A DNA stretch of 64,000 nt from Rhopalosiphum padi (lineage: Eukaryota; Arthropoda; Insecta; Hemiptera; Aphididae): assembly GCF_020882245.1 (NCBI RefSeq), contig NC_083597.1, forward strand, positions 63,032,152 through 63,096,151, read 5' to 3'. The notes under the pieces are model-generated. The model ran no database searches, was not told the origin of the DNA, and was given only the letters and a program-made list of their open reading frames with translations. A program made the translations under genes and the position numbers. How positions within the stretch are numbered: position 1 is the first letter of the stretch; every line of letters begins with the position of its first letter. Below are positions 1 to 14,845 of the stretch, one piece after another.

Positions 1-1162
1 ACCCACTCAATTTAAAGTATAGGTAATATATTTTTATTTAAAGTTTTTAGTGTTTTTACGTCCAAGAAAATATTCGTTCCAGTTCACCGTGTAGTCGTAT
101 ATGCATTGTATACTTTATTAATTTCACTTTTAACTCTTTGCATAAATCTGTAAAAATGCACATAATGTATAATATATATAGTTATTAATAATATAAAATT
201 AATAGATAAAATAGATATTCATATTCGACGTACTAAGTATTAAAAAATTTATGTATATGATATTGATTATTAGGGCTGTATACTTAAGAGCAACTATTTT
301 TCGTATTATCGAAAATTACAAAACAAATATATGTATAATAGAAAAACAACAAGACTTGCGTATAAAAAGTACTCACACCTATTTCAACAAATAAGTTTGA
401 AGCAAATATTTAAATATAAATAGATTAGTATAACACTATTTTGACTACATAAAACAATATAATGGTGCTTGCACTGGTTCTTTGTATATTTTTTTTTTAT
501 CATAGCTTTTTATTTAATTATTGTATAATTATAAAAATAATATTTTGCATTAAATCTATAAAAAAAACACAATTTCGAATATAACTATTATAGAATTTTT
601 AGGTAAACGCCCACGCTATATTCATGCTTTTAATGATGTAATATTAAACTTATACAATATTATAATCAATAAAAGGTTAAATTATATTTCGTTTATCTAC
701 CAAATTAACACATGGTGACTGGGTATAGACAATCGTAACAAACATACCCGCGTGTTAGGTATATCTATATACCTATTATTGAATTCACGGACAAAATTAT
801 ATAATATAATATTAATAATTAATATTATATTTCTCGTGGACTGATGGTCAGTGTACCTAATAATACCGTTTTACCACGTGACGTACATAATGTTACTCTT
901 ATTGTGTTATACACACAACACACATTAAATAATCTCGTTCTATTAATGCGCGCAAAGTTTGATATTTGCAATTTGCATTAAATATTAGCACTTGCCCTGA
1001 CCCGAATAAATCAATTTTATTTTTTTTACAATCGTGATAAAATTATGTTCACATCATTATAATAGTATTAATAATAAATAATATAACTCTCTCAAATCTT
1101 AGACTATACACATACAATATTATTAAACCCTAATAATATTATGATATACTACCATTGTAAAA
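1..1162. other. AT-rich intergenic DNA, no gene seen
   Basis: This stretch is very AT-rich and has no open frame with protein-like composition and no splice-bounded exon that I can support. It contains only short AT runs and small palindromes. Confidence 0.6.
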
Positions 1163-2232
1163 TATACAGAGTGATGCACCAGGCAACTCATTCTTCTAAA
1201 ATTTTGAAGCATATTGAAAGATATTTTAATAATAAGGTTTGATGTACTAATTATGTTTAAGTAGTATCCTGTTGGCTGTGATAATACAATCTTCTTTTTT
1301 TCGAATAAAAACCCGCCTTTTTACTGTAAACTATTAATCATATGACTGAAAATTTTAGTACCTTCATCTTAATCGAAAGTTTGAACTAGTAGTTTCTGTC
1401 GTTTCTAAGTTATTGAACTTAAAATACTTTCTTTATAAAAAATAAAATATCTTAATGATGGTTTTATATTAAAATAGTTATTATATTTTAGTCTGTTATT
1501 ATTTATTTATTACACTGGTTCCCAAACTGGGGGGGCGCCATTGTCAGCATTTAAAATAATTATTAATTTCGTTATGTATTTTTTTAATTAAAATTATTAA
1601 TATTTTATACTAATTTATTACTATAATATTTCACCTTAATTGATTGTTACATTTTATTATTTACTATTATTTATATTTTATAATTATTATCATCAATAAA
1701 AAAAGTAGTCGTTCCGAATATTGTATAGTTTATTTTTAAAGTACACACAAAAAGGTGATCGATTTTTTTCAATTTATAGGAGGGGAGTGCGAGATTTTTG
1801 AAAATCTATAAAAATGGCATAGAACAGAAGAGGTTGGTAACCACTGATTTGTCTGATTTATTATATACTGAGAATTTTTATAAATTAGGAAATTGTGTAC
1901 ATCTTATAATTTTATATAAATTATTAGCATTATTTCTAATCATCATAAATTCTATATCGTCTGACCCTATTATCGTGGACTATTATCTTAAGTAAGTACT
2001 TAAATTTTGATTTATTAATAAAAAAAAAACATCTCTTTAACAATATATAATAAAAATATTTAATAATACTTATTTGAATATAAGTCACACTTTAACTAGT
2101 ATAAAAATGTAAGTATTTTAAAACATGTCCTTAAATACACTTAAAAGTTCCAAAAATTAGAATTCAAATAAATAAAATACGAAAAAGTTGCGGCAGCCGG
2201 TGGTGAGCATATTTGATGAATCACTCTGTATA
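1163..2232. mobile_element. TA-flanked inverted-repeat element, about 1.07 kb
   Basis: The left end reads TATACAGAGTGATGCACCAG and the reverse complement of the right end reads TATACAGAGTGATTCATCAA, so the first 13 bases agree exactly and the match then decays. The outermost bases are TA on both sides, which fits a TA-targeting (Tc1/mariner-like) transposon. The interior has no transposase frame, so this is a non-autonomous copy. It is itself interrupted by a smaller hAT-type MITE. The superfamily is inferred from the TA border only. Confidence 0.55.
1513..1846. mobile_element. hAT-like MITE nested in the 1.16-2.23 kb element
   Basis: The left end CACTGGTTCCCAAACT and the reverse complement of the right end CAGTGGTTACCAACCT form imperfect terminal inverted repeats of the hAT CAGTGGTTC type. 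The left flank is ATTTATTA and the right flank ATTTGTCT, so any 8-bp target duplication has decayed. A G run follows the left terminus, as is common in these MITEs. The short open frame starting near 1798 crosses the right end and is not a gene. Confidence 0.5.
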
Positions 2233-5200
2233 GGGTAAAGCATAGATAGTTACTGATATTATATATGTACATACAATATACATTAATTATATAAGTAAAA
2301 ACACGTCAAATCTAATCATATTTTTTAATATTATATAAAGACACCCATTGAAAACATTGATAATTAAAAAGTAAAACCATAACGATCATAATACTAATTA
2401 TTGTGACGTTCAATAAACTACGATCATATTGTAATAGTATAGATACATAACACAGGTATTCATTTTTCAGTACACTCATTACCCGTATAATAATGTATTA
2501 TTATTTATTATTTTCAATTTTTATAGATCACCTCGACGATTGGCATACATTTCAGTTTTTCCATTTCAATATAATAAATTAGTGTTGCTTACTACTGTAC
2601 GTAACACCGACCTACAGCAACAAATAAGGTTTAGTTTTCAATTCAAAAATGATTTAATTTAAAAAAAAAATTGTTTAATCAAATATAATAGTCGTTTAAA
2701 ACTGGGTTAAATGTGTCTTGAAAGTTTAAAGAAAGGTTGCCTGTGGAGCAGAGGAGGACCGCATAAAATACCAAACTATATGTCATAGTAAATTAATTTA
2801 ATAATTGAATTATAGCACATTTTAATAGAATCGTGCAACAATAATGAATATGTTTATGTATTAGGTTTTACCTCTCAAAATTTATAATTTATATATATTT
2901 AAATCTACCATAAAATAAACGATTGGTTAACAGGATAGAAGACGCTTTAAATATCCGATTGTCTGCAGCGCAGTTTTCTATAAACTAATTAGTAAATTTA
3001 TTCTTTCGGGTTATTAGCCTTCGCCATCGACTAATATTTGCTAAATTATGTTTAATTAATTTACTAATAGTGTATAGGTAATAATTTAGTAGCATTGATA
3101 ACGGATAAATTATATATTATAATTTATACTACACTGTCTTAACTAAATATTGATACGTCTGGCCAATATACGCACAGACAAATGTTTAATAATAATGATT
3201 AAGAATATTGTACAATAAATACGACTGTGATGCGAATGCATACAATATAATATAATATTATATTATATTACAATCATTTCGAATATTATTTTATACCACA
3301 TCTCGAATAATATATAATGTTCGTTGTAAATAACGGTTAATACATCGAAACAGCGATACGAATATGATATAAATATATTTATAAATCTAAATCAACAGGC
3401 AAAGGAGAAAACAAATTGTTTTTTGGAATCCGTAGAAATATCGTTCTGTTTGCCATACATAGCCCACGAAATTTAATCTAACCGAACCGCACAGAGAACG
3501 GAAAGTATAATAATTTCATTTCTACAACGGTCTACAAACGCTGTTCACTTTTCAATTTTTATTTTTATTATTTCTAAATCCTTGTCGATAAACTTATAGC
3601 TTAGTATATCGTCACGCAACCGTCAAGTTTAATTATTGTTAAGTAATATTGACTTAACAATGCGATAGGAATATGTATAGGATTGATTAAGACAAAAATA
3701 CATTATGGCAAACCTATATATACAAACGAACAGTGTTGTCCAATCGGCACATGGTCTATGTATGGGATATAATATGTCAAAGATTGTTGAGATGAAAAAA
3801 TAATGAGACTATACGCGGATTTTCGCGCTTTATGTTTATCGCAGTTTTAAACAACGATCACGCGTAAAACAATCATAATATGGAGCAAAACCCGTGTAAA
3901 CGCTCTACACGAATAATGATGTATAAAAATGGGGGTAATTCATATTAAATCGACGGGTGACAAGCGTTAAACCAAAATTCTAAAACAATGAACGCGGAAC
4001 AACAGTTACAAGTAAATACCATATACCTAAAGTACATCCATAATATGCGTGATGTGACCTCGAGAGATACCTACTAATTTTCTATGAGTTTAATAATTAT
4101 TTGACGGAGAGGTGGAAAGAAGCAGTATATATGGGCGTGAGACAAAAACACCGACATGCAGTAAGTGAAAACATAATAAAAAAAATTAAATAATAATAAT
4201 AATACAAAGAACATATTTTTGAAATTAATTAGTAATTACCTATACATTTTTAACTTTAAGATGAGCGGATTAATGGACTAACGATATGCCACTGTGTCAC
4301 TCCACTTCTAGCCATCTATACTTAATGTAATACATTTTATATATTTGTTTTACAAAACATTAAACGATTAAGAATTTATATCTAGTTGATATCATCGTCC
4401 CATAATGTTTTAAACATGTATGACATTTACTCTGTGAATATCGTTATAAGTTATAATTTTATAACATTATAACCATTATTGGAAGATTATGAAGATTGGA
4501 TGAAAACTTGTCATTATTAGGTCTCGAAGAGCCCATTTTCGGCTTTTTTATTGCAATTTTGACGTTTCATTCTCTTTCTTCCTCCTTAATTCAACGATAG
4601 ATTAATAGAATACCGTGTTATTTTGATAAAATAAATGTTTTTGATTTTCACTTAGTATAATAATTGATTCAATAAATTCGTATTTCATACCATACAAAAC
4701 AAAGTGCTTTAATCTTTATAAAATTTAATATTTATTCATCGAGATTCTCAAAATAAATATTCTAATTCGAAGTATGAAATAGAAAATGTCATAAAAAAAA
4801 GAAAAACTTATAAAGAAAACTTTTTTTCAAAAACATAATTTTATAATTAATTCAAATCATGTATATAAAAAAAATATGTTAACACATTTTGAGGATGATG
4901 AATATTACTATGTATATTGTGTATTATTCAATAAATTAAGTACAATTACATTAAGTTTAAACATAAAAACGATAATACTTTACAATAGATAATTATTGAC
5001 ACGTCAACATGGACTAGTATTTATTAGGACGGAAAACTTGTCAGTATTATTGCTTGATAATATGACCACAATATCATACAAGTAGAGACGCGTCTCTCAG
5101 TCGAAAATATTAATTATACAAATCATAAATTTCACTTTTCGATTAGTTAAATTAGTTATAGTTATTTATTTGTATAATTACTTATATCGTTTATCTTTAA

Positions 5201-8200
5201 GCCCACCATAAAATCACAAGCAATTCCAGCGCAATCACATTTGGTGATCATTTGAAAACAATTCATTCAATTACAAAATCTGACGGTTATTTACTCCGTC
5301 AGGCGATATACAATCTGTAATAATAATAACAATAGTACAAGTTTATTCGCCGCCACGAAACTATAATACATCGCCCGACAAATTACATTTTTGTGTTATA
5401 AACGAGATACTTGCATCGCAGCCCCCCTCAAAGTGTACAGCTTTATTCTCGGAGAAACCTTGAAAGAGTTATGCCCACATAACACATAACGTATTACATC
5501 GAAACGAGCAGTAGTTCTCCTTGGATCTTGCGGCGCATATCCCCAAAAATAACGACCTTTATTCCTCTTCTTTTCGCTCGGCTTTATTTTAAACGTTTTT
5601 CCCGACAATACCGCGTCATTATATTGTGTGGCGCATTGTGTTTTATGTTTGTATCTCGGCATTAAAAACTTCCTTGAACCACATTATTACAATAAACTTG
5701 ATATAGAACTCATGACTTGATGATTACGTGATCAATCCCAACAGAAATATGGCAAAATATCAAATTATAAACGAATTACCGCTATACCTGCCTAGTATTA
5801 TATTTTATATAGTGTATAATACAAGGTGAGTTTTTAAAGCTAAACGCTCACTTTATGAAAAAGTTAAATATCTTTTCTTTTTTACATAATTTTAGGTCTT
5901 TACAAAACAACATATCTTTAGATAGAACTATAATTTTACAATTTTTAATAATATATTTTCTAAGGTTTTATTTGAACGGCGTAGATTTTTAATATCATAT
6001 TCCAAAACAGAGTATTTTTGTTGATTAATTATAACTTATAAGTGTTTAAAGTCTGGTCAAGTGAATAATGGAGTATCACAGCCCACGAGGTACCATTAAA
6101 ACAACAACCACTACTACTCTATACCAATATCAACTTTGATTATAAAGTATTAATTATAACTTATTTTAATTCGGACTTCATACATTGAAATTCTCAGAAA
6201 AATATTCTGCTTCAAATATTTTAAATAAAAATATAATTTTTTTTGTATCTAACGACTTCAAATAATAAAAAAAATACACATTTTAAAATAACCTCGTAAA
6301 ACATTATTACATACGCGCAATTTGAGTAATCGCAACGAAATTCCACGTTACTCATTTCTCGTTACCATTACCTTATATAATTTTAAATTTTGTACTAATC
6401 ACTTAGTTTTCTATAAAAATTCATGTGACTCGTACTTAGAAATACAACAATGTGTTTGTTTACACACAATTACGTCCTTCGTCCAACTACTCTAAAACCT
6501 AATTTTATTACATGTATGCAATTTTTATAACCCACACTCGTTAATTTTCATCGATTTAAATTTCATATAATACGACACGATCGGAACGAATTTGTTTTCT
6601 AGCTATAGCTATTCCGATATTCCGAAACTGATTATTATTTTTCGACGCATTCAACGTGTATTTTAAGTCTGGTTACAACAGTTATTTGTTATTTTCGTTT
6701 AACTGATTCAAATACAATATATAATAGTAGTAATATAGTACCTATGATTAAAAATATTTTTTTTAAAACGGTAAATAAAATTAATGTTTTCAAGAATATA
6801 TATCACTAATTTTTTTACGGTGAAAATCGAATTGAATACTCGGGTGAGAAATTATGGTTCTAAAAACAGTTCACGTATATATTACAATATTTTCAATTAT
6901 TATTATGTATAGTCGTGATGTCATTCCTCGACTGTCGACAAAAAAAAATAGTAATTAATATGCCAATGGTGTGTATATCGAACGTACACACTACGACTAC
7001 ACGTACATAGTTATACTGTATAAAACCCATAAATAATAAAAACAAAAAATATAAAATCACCATGCAAAGTCTCGCTCTTTCGGCATATTATACTATAGCG
7101 GACTTATTGTCGTCTCACATTCCTCAAATCATATTTTCGGTATTACAGTACAAACTACAAAATGTTATAAACAGTTTCTATTGTTATCCGATTTATAAGA
7201 CTTGCGTCTTCCTGTGTGTACATACATAAACGTATTGACGATTTTTATCAACGGAAAAAACTTTCCGGTTAAATGTTATTAAAATTTGGTACACAAAATA
7301 GTTCTGATGCCTATAATTTTATTATTTCAGCAATATATTATAAACTATATACTATACTATAATATTATATATTATAAAATGTATTATCAGAGGTGAGCAT
7401 TAACTAGTTAAAAAGTTAATATTTTTATTTCTAGTTAGTAACTTAATTTTCTAATCAATTTAATAATTTAACTAGTAAAAGTATCTATTGTAATAAATTT
7501 GTATAGTTAATTTAAAAATAATACGTTAAATAAAACTCAAGTTAAGTATAAAAAATTATATATAATTCAATAATTGTATTTAAAACTAATTAATTAATTA
7601 TTTTTTTGTTTAATCGTGTTTTATACAATTGTGTGAATTAAACCTAACCTACGGTACTAACCTTTAATTGCACAAAGAATAAGAAAGAATAGAATAATTT
7701 ATTTTAATAAAATATTTAATTATTATTTAAAAAAAATTGAAAGTTGCATCATAATAATCAGTAATCACTATAATATGTTTGACTCAGATGAAAATAAGGG
7801 GAAAATAAAAATTAATGAACTCCTTGTTATTTTCTATAGTAATTTAAAACATTTTAAGTCGAATATATCGTTTGTTAACCATTATAACCCAATGTTCTTA
7901 GTGTTAACTTACTTGGTTATAACTTAAAATATTTTTTCTAATTCTATAATAATATACTATTATTATATCTAATAGTTTTCCACCTTTAAATATTATTTTT
8001 AAGTGTATAACTATAAATGCGACAGAAATGTAAACTATGAAAAACAGTTATATATTACTCATATTCGTTGTCAATATAATTTATTTATGACAAATATTAT
8101 TAAACATTAACCACAGGTAAACAGACATTTATAGTACATGCATCATGCTAGCATAACATGAACAAATTATACATTAGCTATGATCTACGACGAATGAAAA

Positions 8201-9946
8201 ATAATTGTTTGATTTATTAATCGGGCCATAAAATGCATATGCACAATATATTAATGATAATAAATTACATTGTTTGAACTGCATATTGGACCAAACACGA
8301 TGATTAAACTACGGATCAATGTTTATTCATCAAAAATCTACTCTTTAGTGGTGTACCTATTGATAATGGATTAATGTTTTAAAACTCGGTGATATCAATG
8401 CGCGCGTGATAGATACATTCAGAATGCACGACATTCGCACATTTATTTAACACGTGAATTTTATTGTATTGATCGGTTGCTTGTATACACAATAATATCA
8501 TTTCGGGAGGGAAGTATTTAGTTTAGGCGATAGATTTTCCTCTTTTCTTTAAAGAAAAATATTCAAAGGTAAAGTAATCTTAGTAATATATTATTTATAT
8601 ATATTTTTATTTTTACTAAGAATATCTACAATGTTTGAACATTATTCATAACTAACTGCTACATTTAAATACATAAATACAAAATACTTATTTATTTCCA
8701 AGTTCTGGAAATTCCAATCCGTATCAACTTAAGATGAAGAATTGTCATTTAAACATTTAATAGAATTGTGTAGTCGTGACTTGAAGAATTTCAATAAATA
8801 CCCATTTGAATTAAATTTGAGGAAACGTAATTCAGCAAATAGATAACATAATAAACTAATTAATTTATAAATATTATATAAATGCGTATAATATAGTATA
8901 TTAGACTATAATACTAGGTAAGTAATTTGCATAATAACGACTTGCATCTAATTATCTAATCAATATAAGAAAGATTGAATGATTTAGCAAAATATCATAA
9001 TATTAAATTTGATACAAATTAACGATATTTTATCGAAAAAAAAGAAAGGAAACAATAAAAGTTGGATTTACTAAATCTATTTCTAAAATATATGAAAAAT
9101 AAACTAAATAATTATTTTATTGTTTTAATAAATTGTATTTTTTCCAAAGACTTGTAAACTATTTTTAAAAGATTTGACATTTAGATAAAATCAATTTACT
9201 TTTGATACGGTTTTATAGAAGAAACAAGTGCAGTTTTAATCAACTACGCTTACAAAAATCTGTAAGACTAATGACAATTTTAATATAATAATATAACTGT
9301 ATAATATTAAGTTAATTATGAATTTATAATCATTATTATTATAGTGACCGAACATTTTTTTTATTAAGAAAAAAAATGTAATTGCCAATTTGATAACCTA
9401 TGTCTTTAACTTTTTTTTATTAATAACAATACTATTATAATATTATAACTACATAATTATGTTTGTTATTATTATTAATTATACGAATCAACTTTTATTA
9501 CATATCAATATTATATAGATATATTTATGGTATGGTTGAATTGAGAATATGAAACAATGTAGAAACGTATTTTTGAGAATATTTCAAACAAATATAATTT
9601 TATATAAAGCATACAACTTATCTCCTGCCCATCATCACATCATTATACCGATCAAACTAATAAGCCACAATATAGTTTCTGAATACCATTCTGAATTTCT
9701 CATAAATAGTTTAGTTGAGATTGACTGTTCAGCTTTTATTTAAATTTTAACTCTTAATCTATCCAAATGTTTATTTTAAGATCTAAATATTTTAATTGTT
9801 GATTTATACAACGAAATTAAAATAAACAAATAAAAAAAGCAGAGAAATTATTAGCAACATAATATGAGAAAAATTGAAATCTGTTTTCAGGAGTTATATC
9901 CGATAAATAAATCATATGGTATGATTAAAAAAACATTCGCAAGAGA

Positions 9947-9948
<2 letters not shown>
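2233..9948. other. Intergenic DNA, no supportable gene
   Basis: About 7.7 kb of AT-rich sequence without splice-bounded or family-recognisable coding sequence. One basic 88-codon open frame on the minus strand (5396-5662) stands out by composition but matches no family I recognise. Pieces of a dispersed repeat are visible around 5.94-6.30 kb. Confidence 0.55.
5396..5662 (-). CDS. Hypothetical 88-residue basic ORF, doubtful
   Basis: This open frame encodes 88 residues rich in Lys and Arg, with no signal peptide or membrane segment. It lies in a locally less AT-rich patch, so an open frame by chance is less unlikely than usual. I recognise no domain, and I see no flanking splice sites or promoter that would make it a gene. 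It could be a protein fossil or chance. Confidence 0.12.
   Translation of the reverse strand: MPRYKHKTQCATQYNDAVLSGKTFKIKPSEKKRNKGRYFWGYAPQDPRRTTARFDVIRYVLCGHNSFKVSPRIKLYTLRGAAMQVSRL

Positions 9949-9998
<50 letters not shown>
9949..9998. repeat. (GT)25 microsatellite
   Basis: A pure dinucleotide run of 25 GT units with no interruption. The two short Cys-Val-rich open frames across it are products of the repeat, not genes. Confidence 0.97.
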
Positions 9999-10002
<4 letters not shown>

Positions 10003-13000
10003 ACATTAATGATCATATTATACTACCTAAGTATGCTCACAATTAAATGGCTCATGCACGCGCACTTCTCAAATTGGCAATTGCCTATATTTAACTCCTT
10101 AGAAACGAACAATCCTCTTGGCAAAAATGTAAAAGCTCTAAATAAGAAATATTTTATTAAATGTAATAGTACAACTCATGTTAATTGATAATCGAAGATC
10201 GAATAATTACCTGTATGTTTAAAATACAAGATGGTTCTTTTATCAAACAATGTTCATTATTTTAAAATCTATTAATGTAATAATGTTTTTGAAAATATTT
10301 TTTTTACGTAATTTCTAGTCGAAATAAAACAATTTTATTTAATTATATTTTTTATGTTTTTTGAATGACAACATACATTTTTAATTTCACATTTTGAAGC
10401 AAAATATTTTTCGGAGTACTTCGGAGAAATTCGTACAAATAGTTTTTAAGTTATAAGTGTTTAAAGTTTGGGTAAGCAGAGCAATAGACCAACATTTTGC
10501 AAGTTATCCCCATATCTAAGTTATTCCGTTCTAACCTAAACTTTAAATACTTATAAAGTTATAACTATCAATTATGTAAAAAAAATTGTTTTAAACATTA
10601 ATAGATTTGAAATAATAAGTGTTACACGATATAATAATCATTTAGTATTTAAAATTAAAATAAATATTAAATTATTTAAAGTTTTTAATTGATCTTAGAC
10701 AACCTATATATGCACATAGAACTATAGAAAAATATGACTAAATTAAAAAAAAACTCTGATTACCAAAATGTAATTTAGTATATATTATTATATAATATTA
10801 TTTTTTTAAATTATATTCACTGAATGAAATTAATTTTTATTCTAAAAATTAAAAATGTATATAATCACGTTTATATTTCATAAAATTGAAATGCCTTACT
10901 TTTGATTGTTCACTAGATTTATTACCAATTTTGTATAGAAAGTTATCTTTATTCATTTATAGACCCAGTGGTCAAATATTATACTCATTTTATGTATATT
11001 TGACAACATTTTGGTATGATATTCATAACTGTAAATAGCCTTGCGTGCAATGGCTTAATGAAAGAACACACTCGAGTAAGTGAGGTACAATGTATTGTTT
11101 ATTCAAATTAATGTAGGCTTATACCGTAATTACTAATTGTATTATATTATTATGTATTTATGTCTATTAATAAAATAATCATGAATCAATACAACTGCAT
11201 TAACAAACATACAATGTCCAATCAAATATCTACAGAAGTGCAGACGGTGATTTTTCTTTCATATAAACTCATAACTGTCTATTTTTAAAAACAAAGTAGC
11301 CAAGTTAATGAATAACACTTGGATATTCGATTGGAGTAATGGTTTTTTGAATACTTTAAAGACTAAAATAATGTTTATTTCTTATTATAATCATTATTAT
11401 TATCGACAATTAAAAATGTCGGTCTTCCCAAATCTGAAATCAACTAGGAAAATATAGTATGATTACGAATGTGCAAATGTCATTATCATGGTTTGTTAAT
11501 TCAAGATTGGAAGTCAAATTCTAAAACAAAAAATAAGTAGTTACCTAATTTTCTCAGCATTATTTGTCTGTATCTGAATATCAAGGTATTCTTGTATCGT
11601 GTTCGTGATTATGAATTAATAAGTTGTTCCATCTATATAAAGCTTTAAATATAATAAATATGAATATGATAAATATTCAACACTATTATAGTGTTCAAAA
11701 TAATCTTTTTTTTTTTAAATCGATTCAATTTCAACAAGTTTTTTATTATTTAAAGTTTAATTAGCAAAATTATAATGTAAATCGTAAACTTAAAGTAAAA
11801 CTTGTAACTATTGATCTTTTACAAAATTAAATATGTGCCTGCGATTTATTTTGAATCCATAAAGCAGAAATAAAAATATTCATAATTAGTTTGATATTGT
11901 ACAACGAATAACAACATATTTGTAAATACAATGAATTATTCTGTAGATACTAAATAATATGATAGTATCTGTTACAAATGTTTTAATATAATATAATATT
12001 AAATACAATAGAGTTATAAAATTGTTGTGAACATTTTTTTTTCTTTTTAAATATAAAAAATTTCCTAACAAAATAATATTTTTAAAAAGACCTGTTAAAA
12101 TATTGTTCTATTTACTAAATTTTTTTTTGTGTTTAGAATAATTGCATTCTATTTTCATCGACACAAGCATCAGCTTTCTGAAAGTCAACTACAAATCCTG
12201 GCCTAAGGCCCTGAAATTATAGCAGTAGAAGTATGTTCATTATTCCATATTATTTTTCTGTTAAGTGACAATAATTATTAACATTAAAATCTATTATCTA
12301 TTTTAATAATTAAAATAATATCTGATTAATTTTTGGCCGTTACTGAATTAAAACTAGAAATAATGAAGGAAAGAATTAATAGTTTTTTTGCTAACTTTTA
12401 ACTTATCAACTTTTCTTTTCATATTGCTGTAGTGTAACGTTTACTTAAAAATGTATTTTTAAACATAACAAATATTTCATTGAAAAAATTAATTGCCTAG
12501 TATAAGTCTTTTTTAACAGTTCATATGTAGAAATTGTGTTTGTATGATTTATAATCTTTTAGTTTTATTGAAATGTATTTATGACATATAAAAAATGGGA
12601 AAGTAGGTACCCCTCTGCTGTGCAATAGGGGTAGAAAGGAGCCACTGTAATGAACGTATTAAATTTGAATTCAAATATATATCATTATATACGAAAAACA
12701 ATTATGAGACGGTCTGACAGCCTAGGATATTTTTTATGTAGTAAAATATTGTTATTGGCAAATAGATAAAAAAAAATCGAGTATTTCAACTGTCATAGCT
12801 CAAAAATAGTCAAAATATTTCGAAAATTATTCTATGTAAATAAAATGATAGTGTCTAAACATTTTCAAATAGTTTTTAAGTACATACACAAAAAAAAACA
12901 AAATTGATTTTATCAAAAACTAAATTTGCATTAAAATTCCTGTTATTCCTTAATTATTTTTGTTTTTCCCAATTATCAAGAAAAATACTGAGATTTTTTT

Positions 13001-14400
13001 TTTTACTACTCCCCCCCCCCCCTAAAGTATCAACTAGTATCTAAGTTACTTGCAGAAACTACCCCCGTGGTTGAAAATAAAATTTATACTATCTAAAAAA
13101 GCGATGATATTTTATAATTTTTTTTTTAAACACACATTATTATAAAATCAACACTCATGGCTCTGCTTAAAATCTAAAATAGAATGATACATGTAGCTTG
13201 GAATAAAGATATAATAGTTTTAAAGACTTCCAGACTTCCTGAATTAAAAATTTTTCATAAAATCTAGAAAATGTGTATATTTATATAATAAATCCATTTT
13301 CCAGAAAAATGAAAAAGAATAACATGGAAATGATAATGATTATCACGCAATTGACATGAGACATATACAAACATTAAAAGTAATATCAATAAATCTAAAG
13401 CTAATAAACAAGCATGAAGTTACACGTGCGTTAATGCATTTATAAAATTAAATATGTTAGAATAATAGTAAACTTAAATAAGCGTGAATTTATAATATTA
13501 ATCTTATCTTATTCTTTTTTTTATATATATAATATACTACGGTAGCCGCCTCAGATCCAGGTGCCCGTTAGTACCTACGTATCAATATAAAAATTTCTAA
13601 CAATCGAAAAATCTAATTCACGTTGAACGAAAAATGGTTTGGAAAAAAGCAGTCAATAAACATCGAAAGAGAAAAACAAACGACCAAAACATAATATTGA
13701 CAAGACGAAAAAAAGTATATATACACACAAAATAATGCAATATAAGGGTTCAGAAAGCACAACAAAACCCAATAAAAAAAGAAATAAAAATCAGTACGAA
13801 AAGTCGATAGTGGCGGACTTTATGTCTCATAAAAATGTAAGTGATCGGAATGTATATCACACTATATATACACTGCAGAACCAAGAGTAAAATTATATTA
13901 GATACTATACAAGCTGCAGGGTAGACAAGAAAACTGTATATTGATTTTCCTAAATGTAATAGTGTGGTTTACATTTTTTTAAATAAAACGTTTTTAGAAA
14001 AATTACTTTCCTCAAACATGTACATATTATAATATAACTAATAATAACATTTCAGTAAGTTAGAAACTCTATGTAAAGACACAAACTGGGACACTTTTTC
14101 TGAGACCTTTTACAAACTACTCGATTATTTTCCAAAACATTTTCAATAAGACCGTTCATAACTTTTGAATTCCTATGTATAATGTATTGTATAGAACTAT
14201 AGACCATAGGGTTTAAAATTTGCTGCAAAAAGTTGAAATATCTTATGAAATATTGCAGAACTTATATATCTATAATAGAAAAATCAAATTCGCCTAAATT
14301 TAAAATTCTCACTGCTACGACCCAACGGCCCGGCAAGAAACGCAGACAACTGTTGAGCCGAAAGTATAAAGGTCGAAAGCCTCGACTGAGACCTGAGGCG
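9999..14400. other. Intergenic DNA upstream of hexokinase, no gene seen
   Basis: AT-rich sequence with poly-A, poly-T and a poly-C run near 13.01 kb. Nothing coding is supportable. It includes the palindromic repeat at 10.43-10.57 kb and an oddly GC-balanced patch near 12.6 kb that may be part of a dispersed repeat. Confidence 0.55.
10430..10573. repeat. Imperfect inverted repeat, probable dispersed-repeat fragment
   Basis: The motif TTATAAGTGTTTAAAGTTTG on the plus strand is mirrored about 100 bp further on by its near reverse complement (CTAAACTTTAAATACTTATA). A related copy of the first half (TTATAAGTGTTTAAAGTCTG) occurs near 6.04 kb. Two copies within 5 kb suggest a dispersed family; the type is unknown. 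Confidence 0.45.
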
Positions 14401-14837
14401 GCGGCGGCGACCGCGTAATCAGCTCGAACCGAGATAACCGCGGACGCGCGCGCACCTCCCGTATTCATTGAATCGTATCCCGACCACCATTGGTCGATTT
14501 TTATTTCCCGTTCCACGTCCACGAGGAAATAAAAAACAATACTACAACAATCAACACACTGGCGTACTTTATAATATTTACTACGGTAAATTGTTTATAT
14601 TGTTTAATCAGCGCGTGCTGTGTGTATACACAACTAAATACGTAGCATAATCGTTCGCCCCCCCCCCTCTCGATATTACCACTCCACTCCGTCACCCACC
14701 GCCCAACCGTTTAGTATATAAAATAATATAATCCCCGCCAGCCACCGCACATAGACATAATGTTATTATCACGCATAAATTATTACAGTGACGACGATAC
14801 GCCCGGGACATAGTAGAAGGAGAGACCCGTTTCGCGT

Positions 14838-14845
14838 TATATAAG
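14838..14845 (+). promoter_or_regulatory. TATA box of hexokinase promoter 1a
   Basis: TATATAAG stands alone in a GC-rich block about 245 bp upstream of the exon 1a ATG. A start site about 25-30 bp downstream would fall near 14866-14871 and give a 5' leader of roughly 220 bases with no intervening splice needed. The assignment rests on motif and position only. Confidence 0.45.

Noticed and set aside
1798..1995. 65-codon plus-strand ORF
   Set aside because: It crosses the right end of a MITE, has hydrophobic low-complexity content and no context.
3239..3272. AT palindrome
   Set aside because: Perfect short AT palindromes are expected in such AT-rich DNA and occur throughout the window.
9864..10188. 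Two Cys-Val-rich ORFs
   Set aside because: They are translations of the (GT)25 microsatellite.
12590..13090. Possible dispersed repeat with GTAGGTACCCCT and a poly-C run
   Set aside because: It looks repetitive by texture, but no paired ends or second copy were found in the window.
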